64,000 bases of DNA. It comes from JAISFI01 sp031553775 (lineage in GTDB: Bacteria > Bacteroidota > Bacteroidia > Bacteroidales > Azobacteroidaceae). Shown piece after piece: positions 1 to 9,382 of this stretch. Under the pieces are notes generated by a model. It saw only the letters and a program-made list of their open reading frames with translations, did no database searches and was not told where the DNA came from. The translations under genes were made by a program, and so were the position numbers. Location: positions 1-64,000 of the forward strand of contig JAVBLA010000030.1 of NCBI GenBank assembly GCA_031553775.1, written 5' to 3'. The stretch's first letter is position 1, and each line of letters begins with the position of its first letter.

Positions 1-93
1 GATACTGACTTAATGCCACATACCAAAGAAATCCTGTCGATTTTAATCGCATTCAAAAAATAAAAAGAGGAACAATTTGTAAAACAGCATTAG

Positions 94-366
94 GTAGAAC
101 AAAAGGCTACGAAAAAGGGAATAAACACCAATGCGCTATACCATTTGGTAAAGACCCAATGTGGTGTTTCGCCGAAAACCTACCTGACCAACCGCCTTAT
201 GCTCGAAGCTCAACGTAAATTATATTTTCAAAACTATTCCATCAAGGAACTGGCCTATAACCTGAACTACAACGACCCGGAATACTTTTCACGCCTGTTC
301 AAAAAACATACGGGTAAAAGCATTCCCGAATATCGGATATATATTAAGGATTTGTCAGGTTCTTAA
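94..366 (+). pseudogene. AraC-family DNA-binding domain fragment, 5' truncated
   Basis: The reading frame is open from the stop codon at 91-93 to the stop at 364-366. From about position 118 it matches the end of the first helix-turn-helix and all of the second helix-turn-helix of an AraC C-terminal domain (SIKELAYNLNYNDPEYFSRL, then FKKHTGKSIPEYR). AraC domains are about 100 residues with two HTH motifs. Here the start of the first HTH and the whole sensor domain are missing, and the homology breaks inside the window, so this is not an edge effect. The only start available is a TTG at 145. It lies 70 bp before an efflux operon that such regulators often control, so it is probably the remnant of the pump regulator. 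Bases 1-90 show nothing I can assign. Confidence 0.72.
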
Positions 367-401
367 TTTGAATAGTACGGGTTAGTCCGCCTGCCCCTCC
401 G

Positions 402-409
402 TACCTTTG
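402..409 (+). promoter_or_regulatory. Candidate -7 box of the efflux operon
   Basis: TACCTTTG matches the Bacteroidota -7 consensus TAnnTTTG and lies 28 bp before the adaptor start codon. No clear TTTG -33 box is found at the usual 19-20 bp spacing, so the promoter may be weak or activator dependent. Confidence 0.5.
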
Positions 410-436
410 CATCAGATAAATCAATAACAAAAAAAT

Positions 437-1546
437 ATGAATGCAAAAGTTTTAGGATTCGGATTAGTTGCTATGCTGATATTAGCTTCTTGTGAGAATA
501 AGCAAAACCCGGGCTATACGCAAGCGCCGCAGGAATATCCTGTAATGACAGTAACAGAACAAACGGAAGTGCTGGAATCGGTGTATCCCGCCACTATCAG
601 GGGACGGGAAGATATTGAAATCCGCCCGCGAGTGGATGGCTTCATTGATGCTATCTATGTTGATGAAGGCTCTATTGTAAAAAAAGGCCAGACCTTATTT
701 AAAATCAATTCGCCGCAGGCCGAACAGGCGTTGACAAGTGCACAAGCCGCTCTGACCAGTGCGCAGGCACAGGTGAATACGGCAAAAACCAATGTGGACA
801 GGATACGTCCGTTAGCCGAAAAGAACATTGTGAGCAATGTGCAACTGATGACCGCCGAAGATGCTTACCAAACGGCACTGGCAGGCTTGGCTCAGGCCGA
901 AGCCGCATTGAAAAATGCACAGGCTACCGTGAGTTGGACGAACGTTACCAGCCCAGTAGATGGATTGGTCGGTGAAATTTCATTCCGTTTGGGAAGTTTG
1001 GTAAACAGCAATCATGTATTGACAACCGTTTCCAATACAAGTAATGTGTATGCTTATTTTTCAATGGATGAGGTTTCGTTGATGCAATTTATGGAAAATA
1101 TGGAAGGCAAAAACCATACGGAGAAAATAGCCAACCTGCCCGAAGTAACATTGACCTTGAAAGATAAAAGCGTGTATTCCGAAAAAGGGAAAGTGGAAAC
1201 CATAGCCGGAATGACGAATACCGGCACTGGTTCTACTAACTTCCGTGTGGAATTTCCCAACAGACAAGGTGTATTGAGAAGCGGAACCACCGGTACGGTT
1301 TCCATTCCACGAGTGATGGACAATGCTCTTGTCATTCCTCAAAAGGCAACGTTTGCACAACAGGATAAGCGTTTGGTTTATAAAGTGCAAGCAGACTCCG
1401 TTGTCCAAACGCTACTTACGGTTATTCCTACTCCTGACGGGAAAAACTATGTAGTGACGAGCGGCCTTTCGAGTGGTGACGTGGTGGTAACCGACGGTAT
1501 CATCACATTGAGTAACGGAAGAAAAATCATTGCAAAATCCATCTAA
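437..1546 (+). CDS. RND efflux periplasmic adaptor lipoprotein (AcrA/MexA family)
   Basis: Membrane fusion subunit joining an inner-membrane RND pump to an outer-membrane channel. It is 369 residues, the usual family length. The N-terminus carries a lipoprotein signal with lipobox LASC and the acylated Cys at residue 19. A lipoyl-like half-motif (PRVDGFIDAIYVDEG) at about 65-85 is followed by an Ala/Gln-rich coiled-coil hairpin at about 95-165 and a beta-barrel domain with a GTTGTVSIP segment. It is the first gene of a three-gene operon and is followed after 10 bp by the pump gene. Substrate cannot be deduced; HAE1 pumps usually export drugs, dyes or bile-type amphiphiles. Confidence 0.93.
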   Translation: MNAKVLGFGLVAMLILASCENKQNPGYTQAPQEYPVMTVTEQTEVLESVYPATIRGREDIEIRPRVDGFIDAIYVDEGSIVKKGQTLFKINSPQAEQALTSAQAALTSAQAQVNTAKTNVDRIRPLAEKNIVSNVQLMTAEDAYQTALAGLAQAEAALKNAQATVSWTNVTSPVDGLVGEISFRLGSLVNSNHVLTTVSNTSNVYAYFSMDEVSLMQFMENMEGKNHTEKIANLPEVTLTLKDKSVYSEKGKVETIAGMTNTGTGSTNFRVEFPNRQGVLRSGTTGTVSIPRVMDNALVIPQKATFAQQDKRLVYKVQADSVVQTLLTVIPTPDGKNYVVTSGLSSGDVVVTDGIITLSNGRKIIAKSI

Positions 1547-1556
1547 AAAAAGAATC

Positions 1557-4500
1557 ATGCTTAAAATATTTATAGAAAGACCGGTTCTTTCAACAGTTAT
1601 ATCTATTATTATCGTGGTGCTGGGTATCGTGGGACTTACCGCGCTTCCTATCGAACAATACCCCGATATTGCACCACCAACCATACAGATATCGGCCTCT
1701 TATCCGGGAGCAAATGCCGATGTAGTCATGAACAATGTTATTGTACCGCTCGAAGAGCAAATCAACGGAGTGGAAGGGATGACCTATATGCAATCATCGG
1801 CTACGAACGATGGTGCGGCAAGCATCCGGGTATACTTCCGTCAGGGTGTCAATCCCGATATTGCCGCCGTAAACGTCCAAAATATGGTGGCGCGGGCTAC
1901 TCCGCTTTTGCCGCAGGAAGTTACCCAAATCGGGGTAACGGTACAAAAAATGCAAAACGGCACCATTCTCGGGATATCGTTCGCCTCGACCAATCCCAAC
2001 TACGACCGTATTTTCCTGCAAAACTATGCCAACATCAACATCTTGCCGCAAATAAAGCGCGTGTACGGCGTAGGTGGTGCATCCCCTTACGGCGAAAATG
2101 ATTACACGATGCGCATTTGGCTCAAACCTGATGTAATGGCTTCTTACGGCATTTCTGCGCAGGAAGTGGTGGCCGCACTGAGAGACCAGAACATTGATGC
2201 GGCACCCGGCATGGTGGGGCAAAACAGCGACCAGTCTTTCCAATATACATTAAAGTTTACCGGACGCCTGACAAGTACTGACGAATTTGGTGATGTAATT
2301 ATAACTTCACGTAACGGACAAATATTGCGGGTAAAAGATGTGGCCGACGTGGAATTGGGTGCACGGGGCTATACTTCCTTTTCCTTGCTGAACGGGGAAT
2401 ACGACGCATTATACATAGGCATCAGCCAGACGGCAGGTTCCAATGTAAAGCAGGTAATAGACGATGTAAAAGCAGCGCTTGCAGAGGCGGAAAAATCTTT
2501 TCCTCCGGGGCTATCCATCCGTTATACGATGGACGCCAGCGAATTTCTGGATGCTTCGATTGACAAGGTAACCAATACCATGTTGGAAGCATTCGTATTG
2601 GTGGTGCTGGTAGTACTTGTTTTCTTGCAGAACTTCCGTTCTACAATTATACCGGCTATTGCTGTTCCTGTATCGGTTGTCGGGGCTTTCTTTTTCCTGC
2701 AACTCTTCGGATTCTCGATTAATTTGCTTACGCTGTTTGCCCTGATTTTGGCGATTGGAATTGTGGTGGACGATGCTATTATTGTGGTCGAAGCCGTGCA
2801 TGTCAAACTCGATGCGGGTGCAAAGAGCGCAAAACAAGCAACGTTGGCTGCTATGAAAGAGATTGCTCCTGCCATCATTTCCATGTCGCTGGTCATGGCC
2901 GCCGTATTCATTCCTGTAAGTTTTATCGGTGGCACAACCGGCATTTTCTTCCAGCAATTCGGGCTGACACTGGCGGTGGCTATTATCATTTCGGCTATCA
3001 ATGCCTTGACATTAAGCCCCGCACTCAGTGCACTTTTCCTGAAACCACACACAGAAGAAGTGAAGCATGAGAAAAATACCTGGATACATCGTTTCTACCG
3101 GTTGTTCAACAGAGCATTCGATTGGGTAACGCAGAAATACCGTTCTGCTTTACGATTCATGGGCAGAAAGAAAAATCGTTGGATAACCATATCCATTGTA
3201 CTGGTGGCGCTGGGGTTGTTTCTCGGATTAATGAGGTCGATTCCTACCGGATTTGTTCCGTTGGAAGACAGTGGCGGCGTGGTTGGATTTGTTACCCTGC
3301 CGCCGGGTTCTTCGCTCGAACGAACCAGCGAAATATCCGCGCAGGTAACTGAAATGGCACGGGAAATTGAAGGCGTGAAAAACACGACAACCATCAATGG
3401 GAGCAGTTTCCTGAGTGGTAACGACGCCTCTTATGCAACGGTAATTATCCTGATGGATAACTGGAAAAACCGGAAGACAACGACGAATGATGTGGTACGG
3501 ATTTTAACGAAAAAAACATCGAAAATAAATAACGCCACTTTTTTCTTCATGGCACGCCCCACCTTGATGGGATTCGGGTTGGGAGCAGGAGTGGATATGG
3601 TATTGCAAGACCGGATGGGTAGCGATGTCAACCGCTTCTTTGAGGTAACGCAGAATTTTGTAGCCAAACTCAACGAGCGGCCGGAAGTGATGCGGGCTAT
3701 GACTACCTTCAATCCGAATTTTCCGCAAAAGATGATTGAAGCGGATGTGGCCAAGATTAAAGATGCAGGGCTTACGCTGACCGAAGTAATGAACGCCTTG
3801 CAGGTTAATATCGGCAGTTCCTACATCTCGAACTTCAACATCTATGGCAAGCAAGGCCGTGTGATGGTGCAAGCCTCACCTGAATACCGGAGAAATATTG
3901 ATGACTTGAAAAAAATATTTGTCAAAACAGGCAGCGGACAAATGGCACCTGTTACGGAATTTCTGACCATTACCGATATTACGCAACCCCGTTCGCTGGA
4001 GCGTTTTAACATGTACTCGTCCATGAACGTAACCATCATGCCGAATATGGCTGATGGCCACAGTTCGGGCGATGTATTGCGGGTGATAGAAGAAATGAAG
4101 AACGACAAATCCATTTTCCCCGAGGGTTATACTTACGAATATGGCGGCATGACGCGGGAAGAAGCACAAGGCGGCGGACAACTCGTGCTCATTTTCGGAC
4201 TCTGCCTTGTTTTTGTGTACCTCTTACTTTCTGCACTGTACGAAAGTTATATTTTACCGTTGGCCGTACTATTTTCGTTGCCTGTCGGATTATCGGGAGT
4301 GTTTATTTTTCTGATGATTTTCGGTGTTCACCAGGGAATCGTCGATAATATTTATGTGCAAATAGCCATGGTAATGTTGATTGGCTTATTGGCAAAAAAT
4401 GCAATTCTGATTGTGGAATATGCCGTACAACGCCGCGAGCAGGGAATGAGCATTATCGATGCCGCTATAGAGGGTGCAGTAGCTCGTTTGCGCCCCATTT

Positions 4501-4697
4501 TAATGACTTCGTTCGCCTTTATCGCAGGCTTATCCCCGCTGTTTTTTGCTACGGGAGCCGGAGCCGTAGGAAACCGCTCAATCGGTATCAGCGCCATCGG
4601 AGGTATGACTATCGGAACCGTTATCGGCGTGCTGGTCATCCCGACACTGTATATCATATTCCAGAATTTGCAGGAAAAAATCAGCAATAAAAAATAA
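1557..4697 (+). CDS. RND multidrug efflux pump, HAE1/AcrB family
   Basis: Inner-membrane proton-driven pump of 1046 residues, the normal HAE1 length. The N-terminal signature (MLKIFIERPVLSTVISI) is typical. The proton-relay residues are present: paired Asp in GIVVDDAIIVVE near 404-405, equivalent to AcrB D407/D408, and Lys in GLLAKNAILIVE near 945, equivalent to K940. Twelve membrane segments and two large periplasmic loops are evident. I chose the ATG at 1557, because an in-frame TTG at 1530 would overlap the adaptor gene and add ten residues foreign to the family. It is co-transcribed with the adaptor upstream and the channel 5 bp downstream. Confidence 0.95.
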   Translation: MLKIFIERPVLSTVISIIIVVLGIVGLTALPIEQYPDIAPPTIQISASYPGANADVVMNNVIVPLEEQINGVEGMTYMQSSATNDGAASIRVYFRQGVNPDIAAVNVQNMVARATPLLPQEVTQIGVTVQKMQNGTILGISFASTNPNYDRIFLQNYANINILPQIKRVYGVGGASPYGENDYTMRIWLKPDVMASYGISAQEVVAALRDQNIDAAPGMVGQNSDQSFQYTLKFTGRLTSTDEFGDVIITSRNGQILRVKDVADVELGARGYTSFSLLNGEYDALYIGISQTAGSNVKQVIDDVKAALAEAEKSFPPGLSIRYTMDASEFLDASIDKVTNTMLEAFVLVVLVVLVFLQNFRSTIIPAIAVPVSVVGAFFFLQLFGFSINLLTLFALILAIGIVVDDAIIVVEAVHVKLDAGAKSAKQATLAAMKEIAPAIISMSLVMAAVFIPVSFIGGTTGIFFQQFGLTLAVAIIISAINALTLSPALSALFLKPHTEEVKHEKNTWIHRFYRLFNRAFDWVTQKYRSALRFMGRKKNRWITISIVLVALGLFLGLMRSIPTGFVPLEDSGGVVGFVTLPPGSSLERTSEISAQVTEMAREIEGVKNTTTINGSSFLSGNDASYATVIILMDNWKNRKTTTNDVVRILTKKTSKINNATFFFMARPTLMGFGLGAGVDMVLQDRMGSDVNRFFEVTQNFVAKLNERPEVMRAMTTFNPNFPQKMIEADVAKIKDAGLTLTEVMNALQVNIGSSYISNFNIYGKQGRVMVQASPEYRRNIDDLKKIFVKTGSGQMAPVTEFLTITDITQPRSLERFNMYSSMNVTIMPNMADGHSSGDVLRVIEEMKNDKSIFPEGYTYEYGGMTREEAQGGGQLVLIFGLCLVFVYLLLSALYESYILPLAVLFSLPVGLSGVFIFLMIFGVHQGIVDNIYVQIAMVMLIGLLAKNAILIVEYAVQRREQGMSIIDAAIEGAVARLRPILMTSFAFIAGLSPLFFATGAGAVGNRSIGISAIGGMTIGTVIGVLVIPTLYIIFQNLQEKISNKK

Positions 4698-4702
4698 GCA
4701 CC

Positions 4703-6100
4703 ATGAAACTTACACATAATATATTGTTAATTGCGTCAGTCTTGATTGGATTTTCTTCCTGTCAGGTAATTAACCACACATATAAGTCGCCGGAATACTC
4801 TTCAGTGGGATTATTCCGGGATGAATCCCCGGCAGACACAGCGAGTATTGCCAATATTCCATGGAAAGACTATTTCAAGGATACCGCATTACAATTGTTG
4901 ATTCAGGAAGGATTAAGCAACAATCGTGATTTGCGGATTGCCTACTCCCGTATCCAACAGGCCGAAGCCAACCTGAGTATGGCAAAAGGAGCTTATTTTC
5001 CAAGCGTTTCGTTAGTCGGGCAGGTTACCGACCGGCAAACCAGCACAAGTGTAAACGGAGCAAAGGTATTGGAGTACGGTTCTCAGCAATATTCTTTAGG
5101 AATAAGTGCCAATTGGGAATTGGATGTTTGGGGAAAGTTGCGCAGCCAATCGAGAAGTAGATACGCCCAATTCCTGAGTAGCACGGCTTATCGCGACTTG
5201 ATACAAACTTCGCTGATTGCCAATATTGCCACATCCTATTATTCGTTGCTGGCTTTAGATGAACAATTAGCCATTACGCGGCAGACAGTATCGTTATTGG
5301 AGGAAAACCTTTCGACTATGGAATATTTGAAAGATGCCGGACAGCAAAACGGGGCAGGTGTGGAACAAAGCAGAGCCTTGCTTTTTCGCACACAGGTTAC
5401 GATTCCCGCATTGGAAACCCAAATCAGGACAATGGAGAATTCAATCAGCTTGTTGTTGGGACGTAATCCGGGCACCATTGACCGTACCGATTTGACACAG
5501 CAAAATATTCCGGCAACAATGGCAGCCGGTGTTCCGGCGCAAATGCTGGCCAAACGTCCCGATGTGCGACAAGCGGAATTATCGTTTCGTTCGGCTTTCG
5601 AGTTAACAAATGCGGCACGGGCTAACTTTTATCCGTCCATAACCTTGGGAACAGCGACTATTGGTTACGAGGCCGCTTCGCTATCGTCGTTCTTCAAACC
5701 TGAAAATATTTTCGCCAACATTCTCGGAGGATTGACACAGCCATTTTTCGCCCGCAAACAGTTAACGGGCAACTTGAAAATAGCCAAAGCACAACAGGAA
5801 GAAACATTACTGAATTTCGAACACACAGTATTAACAGCAGGGAAAGAAGTTTCAGATATTCTTTTTGCTTATCGTTCTTCTTTGAATAAAAACGAAATCC
5901 GTTCTAAAGAAGTGAAATCATTAGACACTGCCGTTTATTACACACAAGAGTTATTGATTGCTGGAGAAGCCAATTATACGGAAGTTTTGTCGGCAGAGCA
6001 AAATCTGCTACAGGCACGCCTCAACCGCGTAAATGACAAGTTGGAACAGCTACAATACAGCGTGGAGTTATACAGGGCACTCGGCGGTGGAATAGAATAA
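4703..6100 (+). CDS. Outer-membrane efflux channel lipoprotein (NodT/OprM family)
   Basis: TolC-type trimeric outer-membrane channel of 465 residues that completes the tripartite pump. It has a lipoprotein signal with lipobox FSSC (Cys20). Two outer-membrane efflux repeats follow, with the conserved RPDVRQAELSFRSAF segment near 285 and a LNRVNDKLEQLQYSVELYRALGG C-terminal pattern of the NodT subfamily. The ATG lies 5 bp after the RND stop codon, so translation is probably coupled. No clear terminator follows. Confidence 0.93.
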   Translation: MKLTHNILLIASVLIGFSSCQVINHTYKSPEYSSVGLFRDESPADTASIANIPWKDYFKDTALQLLIQEGLSNNRDLRIAYSRIQQAEANLSMAKGAYFPSVSLVGQVTDRQTSTSVNGAKVLEYGSQQYSLGISANWELDVWGKLRSQSRSRYAQFLSSTAYRDLIQTSLIANIATSYYSLLALDEQLAITRQTVSLLEENLSTMEYLKDAGQQNGAGVEQSRALLFRTQVTIPALETQIRTMENSISLLLGRNPGTIDRTDLTQQNIPATMAAGVPAQMLAKRPDVRQAELSFRSAFELTNAARANFYPSITLGTATIGYEAASLSSFFKPENIFANILGGLTQPFFARKQLTGNLKIAKAQQEETLLNFEHTVLTAGKEVSDILFAYRSSLNKNEIRSKEVKSLDTAVYYTQELLIAGEANYTEVLSAEQNLLQARLNRVNDKLEQLQYSVELYRALGGGIE

Positions 6101-6165
6101 TTGGAATGAAAAAGAAAGGTATCATGTACACAAAAATATCAGGAATCATTACTTTGTAAATTCTT
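6101..6165. other. Short intergenic stretch after the pump operon
   Basis: AT-rich sequence between the channel stop codon and the nucleotidyltransferase remnant. I see no gene, terminator or repeat. Confidence 0.4.
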
Positions 6166-6351
6166 TTGTTACTTCAATCTTTCAAGAATGTAAAAAATAT
6201 GATACATACATTCCGCTTATTAAATATGGCAAAAGAAATTGCTGTGGAAAAACAAATTCATATTTTCCGGAAAGACAGAGATTTTCTTCTTAAAATCAAA
6301 AATGGAGAATTTTCATATGATGAACTGGTGAAAATGGCCAATGTATCCTGA
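6166..6351 (+). pseudogene. C-terminal fragment of a predicted nucleotidyltransferase (RlaP/YcgL type)
   Basis: A 61-codon open frame beginning at TTG. The peptide pattern (MIHTFRLLNMAKEIA, then FLLKIKNGEFSYDELVKMA) resembles the helical C-terminal half of the minimal nucleotidyltransferase family annotated as RlaP/YcgL (PF10127), in which a histidine/arginine helix precedes a LLxIRxGExSxxEL motif. The catalytic GSxxxG/DxD half is absent, and the frame stops before the usual C-terminus. I read it as a leftover of a deleted gene. A standalone function is unlikely. Confidence 0.55.
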
Positions 6352-6367
6352 TATTATTTTATTTTCG

Positions 6368-6375
6368 TATTTTTG
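6368..6375 (+). promoter_or_regulatory. Candidate -7 box for the TonB receptor gene
   Basis: TATTTTTG fits TAnnTTTG and would give a leader of about 110 nt before the receptor start, with the hairpin at 6408-6457 inside it. No convincing -33 box was found. Confidence 0.35.
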
Positions 6376-6407
6376 TGCTATATTTTGTGTTTTTATTCTG
6401 GATCTTG

Positions 6408-6457
6408 TAATCGTAACCGGGTTAAGACTTCTATTTGTTTTAACCCGGTTATGATTA
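6408..6457 (+). promoter_or_regulatory. Long inverted repeat in the TonB-receptor leader
   Basis: An 18-bp inverted repeat (left arm TAATCGTAACCGGGTTAA at 6408-6425, right arm 6440-6457) with one G-U pair and a 14-nt loop. It lies 36 bp before the receptor ATG. There is no T-run on either side, so it is not a standard intrinsic terminator. A leader-RNA structure or a protein operator are both possible. Confidence 0.6.
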
Positions 6458-6493
6458 TATCAAAAGTATTCCACCATGTACTAAAATAGAAAA

Positions 6494-8383
6494 ATGAAAA
6501 ATAAAATTCACGGCCTGTTATTTCTCTTTTCTTTATTCTCTGTTGCATTGAATGCACAAACAGGGAAAGATACGTCCCATGTTGCTAAAGCCTATGCAAT
6601 AGACGAAGTTGTTGTAACCGGAACCCGTATCGAAACAGATATCCGTCATTTGCCCATGACTGTTTCCGTTGTTACCAGAGAACAATTTAAAAAAAGCCAT
6701 CAGCCGTCTATCCTCCCGGTTCTAACGGAACAGGTACCGGGTTTCTTTTCCACCAGCCGGGGTATCATGGGATATGGTGTATCTACCGGAGCTGCCGGAG
6801 GAATGAGTTTACGGGGGATCGGAGGCAGTCCGACTACCGAACTCCTGGTACTGATAGACGGCCATCCTCAATATATGGGATTGATGGGACATCCCATCAG
6901 TGATGCTTACCAATCAATGCTGGCCGAACAAGTGGAAGTGTTGCGCGGCGCTTCATCTGTACTTTATGGCTCCAATGCAATGGGAGGCGTTATCAATATT
7001 GTTACCCGTAAACAAAAAGAAGATCAGGTCAAAACAGATGTACGCCTGGAATACGGATCCTACAATACACTAACAACAGAAGTTGTCAATCTGGTCAAAA
7101 AAGGACGTTTCAGCAGCGTTGTAACAGCGTCTTACAACCGTACAGACGGACACCGTACCAGCATGGAGTTCGACCAATACAGCGGATATGCCAAAATAGG
7201 ATATGCAATAAACCCGGTCTGGAACATATCCGGAGATATCAACCTGACGCATTTCAATGCTTCCAACCCCGGTGGAACCGACATCCCTGTTTTTGATAAT
7301 GATTCACGTGTAACACGCGGCATGACATCGTTTGCATTAGAAAACAACTATAAAAAGACTTCCGGCGCACTGAAACTTTTCGGCAATTGGGGAAAACACC
7401 AAATCAACGAAGGATACAAAACCGGAGAAAAACCCCTGGACTACCGTTTTAACTCGAAAGATTTTATGCGAGGAATTTCCTGGTATCAAAGCATTTCCCT
7501 GTTTTATGGGAACCGGGTGACTGTGGGTGTAGATTACTTAGATTTCGGCGGAGAAGCATGGAATAAATTTATCTCCGACGGGCATGACGAAACCATTGCC
7601 GACCGGTCGGAAAACGAGACAGCCGGATATATCGATTTCCGCCAGGCTTTGGGAGCATCTCTTACATTGGATGCCGGGATTCGCTCTGATCATCATTCCG
7701 TTACCGGAACAGAATGGATACCGCAAGTCGGGCTTTCCGCCCGATTGCCCCAAAATACCAATCTCAAAGCCATGGCAAGCAGAGGATTTCGTAATCCTAC
7801 CATCCGTGAGTTATACTTGTTTCGTCCGGCTAATCCGGATTTACTCCCGGAAAATTTATGGAGTTATGAGCTTTCCTTTTCCCAACACCTGATGAACAAT
7901 GCTTTTTATTATGGAATAAACCTTTTCTATATCGAGGGGGACAATATCATACAAACCATACCGGTCGATGGACGTCCGTTAAACGTTAATACCGGGAAAA
8001 TAGAAAATTGGGGAATAGAAACCCATCTGGCATACCGCATCAATCCTTCCTGGAATATTTCTGCCAACTACAGCTGGCTGCACATGGAGCATCCGGTTAT
8101 TGCCGCTCCGGAACATAAAATATATGCGAGTGCAGATTTTACACAAAGACGTTGGAATATTTCCACCGGCCTGCAATATATTGCAGGACTTTATATCGCT
8201 GTTTCGCCTGAAAATATAAAAGAAAATTTCCTGCTATGGAACATCCGGGGAAGTTATCACCTATGCTCTTTTGCAGATCTGTTTATCCGGGGAGAAAATC
8301 TACTGGCACAACAATATGAAATCAATGCGGGATATCCGATGCCTAAGGCTACTGTAATGGGAGGAATTCATTTAAGATTCTGA
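6494..8383 (+). CDS. TonB-dependent outer-membrane receptor (BtuB/FepA/colicin-receptor type)
   Basis: Outer-membrane 22-strand barrel with a plug, 629 residues, which takes up a scarce ligand using TonB energy. The signal peptide ends near NAQT (residue 22). A TonB-box-like IDEVVVTG near 36-43 leads into the plug, with the conserved GMSLRGIGG, VLIDGHPQ and VEVLRGASSVLYGSNAMGG patterns. There is no carboxypeptidase-like N-terminal domain, so it is not a SusC. The C-terminus ends in aromatic residue Phe (HLRF), as expected for barrel assembly. No SusD or siderophore genes are beside it. Iron chelates, haem or cobalamin are possible ligands, but none is demonstrated. Confidence 0.9.
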   Translation: MKNKIHGLLFLFSLFSVALNAQTGKDTSHVAKAYAIDEVVVTGTRIETDIRHLPMTVSVVTREQFKKSHQPSILPVLTEQVPGFFSTSRGIMGYGVSTGAAGGMSLRGIGGSPTTELLVLIDGHPQYMGLMGHPISDAYQSMLAEQVEVLRGASSVLYGSNAMGGVINIVTRKQKEDQVKTDVRLEYGSYNTLTTEVVNLVKKGRFSSVVTASYNRTDGHRTSMEFDQYSGYAKIGYAINPVWNISGDINLTHFNASNPGGTDIPVFDNDSRVTRGMTSFALENNYKKTSGALKLFGNWGKHQINEGYKTGEKPLDYRFNSKDFMRGISWYQSISLFYGNRVTVGVDYLDFGGEAWNKFISDGHDETIADRSENETAGYIDFRQALGASLTLDAGIRSDHHSVTGTEWIPQVGLSARLPQNTNLKAMASRGFRNPTIRELYLFRPANPDLLPENLWSYELSFSQHLMNNAFYYGINLFYIEGDNIIQTIPVDGRPLNVNTGKIENWGIETHLAYRINPSWNISANYSWLHMEHPVIAAPEHKIYASADFTQRRWNISTGLQYIAGLYIAVSPENIKENFLLWNIRGSYHLCSFADLFIRGENLLAQQYEINAGYPMPKATVMGGIHLRF

Positions 8384-8393
8384 GGATTATATT

Positions 8394-8969
8394 TCAGCTC
8401 AAAATCACATCTTTATATAAACCTGCCAGACGTTTACGAAGATGTTTCACGGCATAATGCTTACGAGACAAGAGTGTATTAGCCGGAACACCTGTAGTTT
8501 CCGATATTTCTTTTACCGGAAGGCCATCCAGTTCCGTCAGTTCGAATATTTCGCGTTGTTCCGGAGGTAACTCCGCAAGGGCACTTTCCAATTCCGTCCA
8601 TACCAGCGAGCGCAGATATTCCGTTTCGGGCGAAGGAGAAGTTTCGTCGTTGAAAAGGATTTCCGAGAAATCTTTTAAAACCGCATCATCAGATTCATTA
8701 TCATAATAAACGGGGAACTCTTCTTCACGTTTTTTGGTTCCCTTATTGATGATCAGGTTCCTTGCCACGCGATATAACCATGCCGAAACCTGCTCGACCG
8801 GATGCATCGCATCATCGAGGGTTTTCAGTAATTGGTAAAAAACATCCTGTAAAATATCGTCCGCATCTTCTTCGTTTGAAACGCGTTTACGAATAAACGC
8901 TTTCAACTGCGGACGATATTCCGTGATCAGTTGTCCGGCATCCAGCCGGTTGGTTTCACTATTATTCAT
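8394..8969 (-). CDS. RNA polymerase sigma factor, ECF type
   Basis: A 191-residue sigma-70 family factor. Region 2 is visible as NEEDADDILQDVFYQLLK and SAWLYRVARNLIINKGTKKR, and region 4 as LPPEQREIFELTELDG, LPVKEISETTGVPANTL, then an RKHYAVKHLRKRL helix. The start is the ATG at 8969, overlapping the stop of the upstream membrane-protein gene by 8 bp (stop TAA at 8964-8962). A longer frame back to 9071 exists but lacks family similarity. Coupled translation with the membrane protein suggests the pair form a regulator unit. The usual order (sigma, then anti-sigma) is reversed. Confidence 0.9.
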   Translation of the reverse strand: MNNSETNRLDAGQLITEYRPQLKAFIRKRVSNEEDADDILQDVFYQLLKTLDDAMHPVEQVSAWLYRVARNLIINKGTKKREEEFPVYYDNESDDAVLKDFSEILFNDETSPSPETEYLRSLVWTELESALAELPPEQREIFELTELDGLPVKEISETTGVPANTLLSRKHYAVKHLRKRLAGLYKDVILS

Positions 8970-9351
8970 TCTCTTTGGCAGAGTTGTTAACAGCATCAGG
9001 ATCAGGCTTTCCGAAAAAATCAGGTCGGCCGAAAGGATGAGAGTGCATGTGCTCCCTTCTTCTGTTGACAAACTCTTTCCGTTCTTCAGGAGTCATCTTC
9101 ATCCATTTTTTATGGACCTGATTGTTGTGATGCATTCCATGCATCATTCCTCCCCGCATCATTTTATGCATCCGGAAGCCTCCGAATAAAAGGCGGATCA
9201 ACACAAGCAAACCCAATGCCTGCCAGAAATTGATCGTAATCAGTCCGAATATGGCCGGCATCAGCCAGTTCCATAACAACATCACTATCGCACCGAAGCC
9301 CGCAACCATTGCCAGAAAGCCGACAGGCATTAAAAATCTCATCTTTTTCAT
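8962..9351 (-). CDS. Small membrane protein with Met/His-rich segment, partner of the sigma factor
   Basis: A 129-residue protein of no family I recognise. Residues 5-57 contain two hydrophobic segments. Next comes a Met/His-rich stretch (RMHKMMRGGMMHGMHHNN) at about 60-77 that looks able to bind soft metals, then a charged helix (MTPEERKEFVNRRREHMH) that recalls the LTPEER motif of CpxP/ZraP-like heavy-metal sensors. Its stop codon overlaps the sigma-factor start. A membrane anti-sigma or metal-sensing role is an inference from context. Confidence 0.72.
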   Translation of the reverse strand: MKKMRFLMPVGFLAMVAGFGAIVMLLWNWLMPAIFGLITINFWQALGLLVLIRLLFGGFRMHKMMRGGMMHGMHHNNQVHKKWMKMTPEERKEFVNRRREHMHSHPFGRPDFFGKPDPDAVNNSAKENE

Positions 9352-9382
9352 GATTCTTATTTATTTTAAATGATTATCTTAA

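Noticed and set aside
1..90. Open frame reading NATYQRNPVDFNRIQKIKRG in another phase
   Set aside because: Too short, no recognisable family, and in a different frame from the AraC fragment.
1530..1556. TTG start extending the RND protein by nine residues
   Set aside because: Overlaps the adaptor gene and the added residues do not belong to the conserved RND N-terminus.
8970..9071. Upstream extension of the sigma factor
   Set aside because: Overlaps the partner gene by about 110 bp and has no sigma-factor similarity; the ATG at 8969 fits region 2 spacing.
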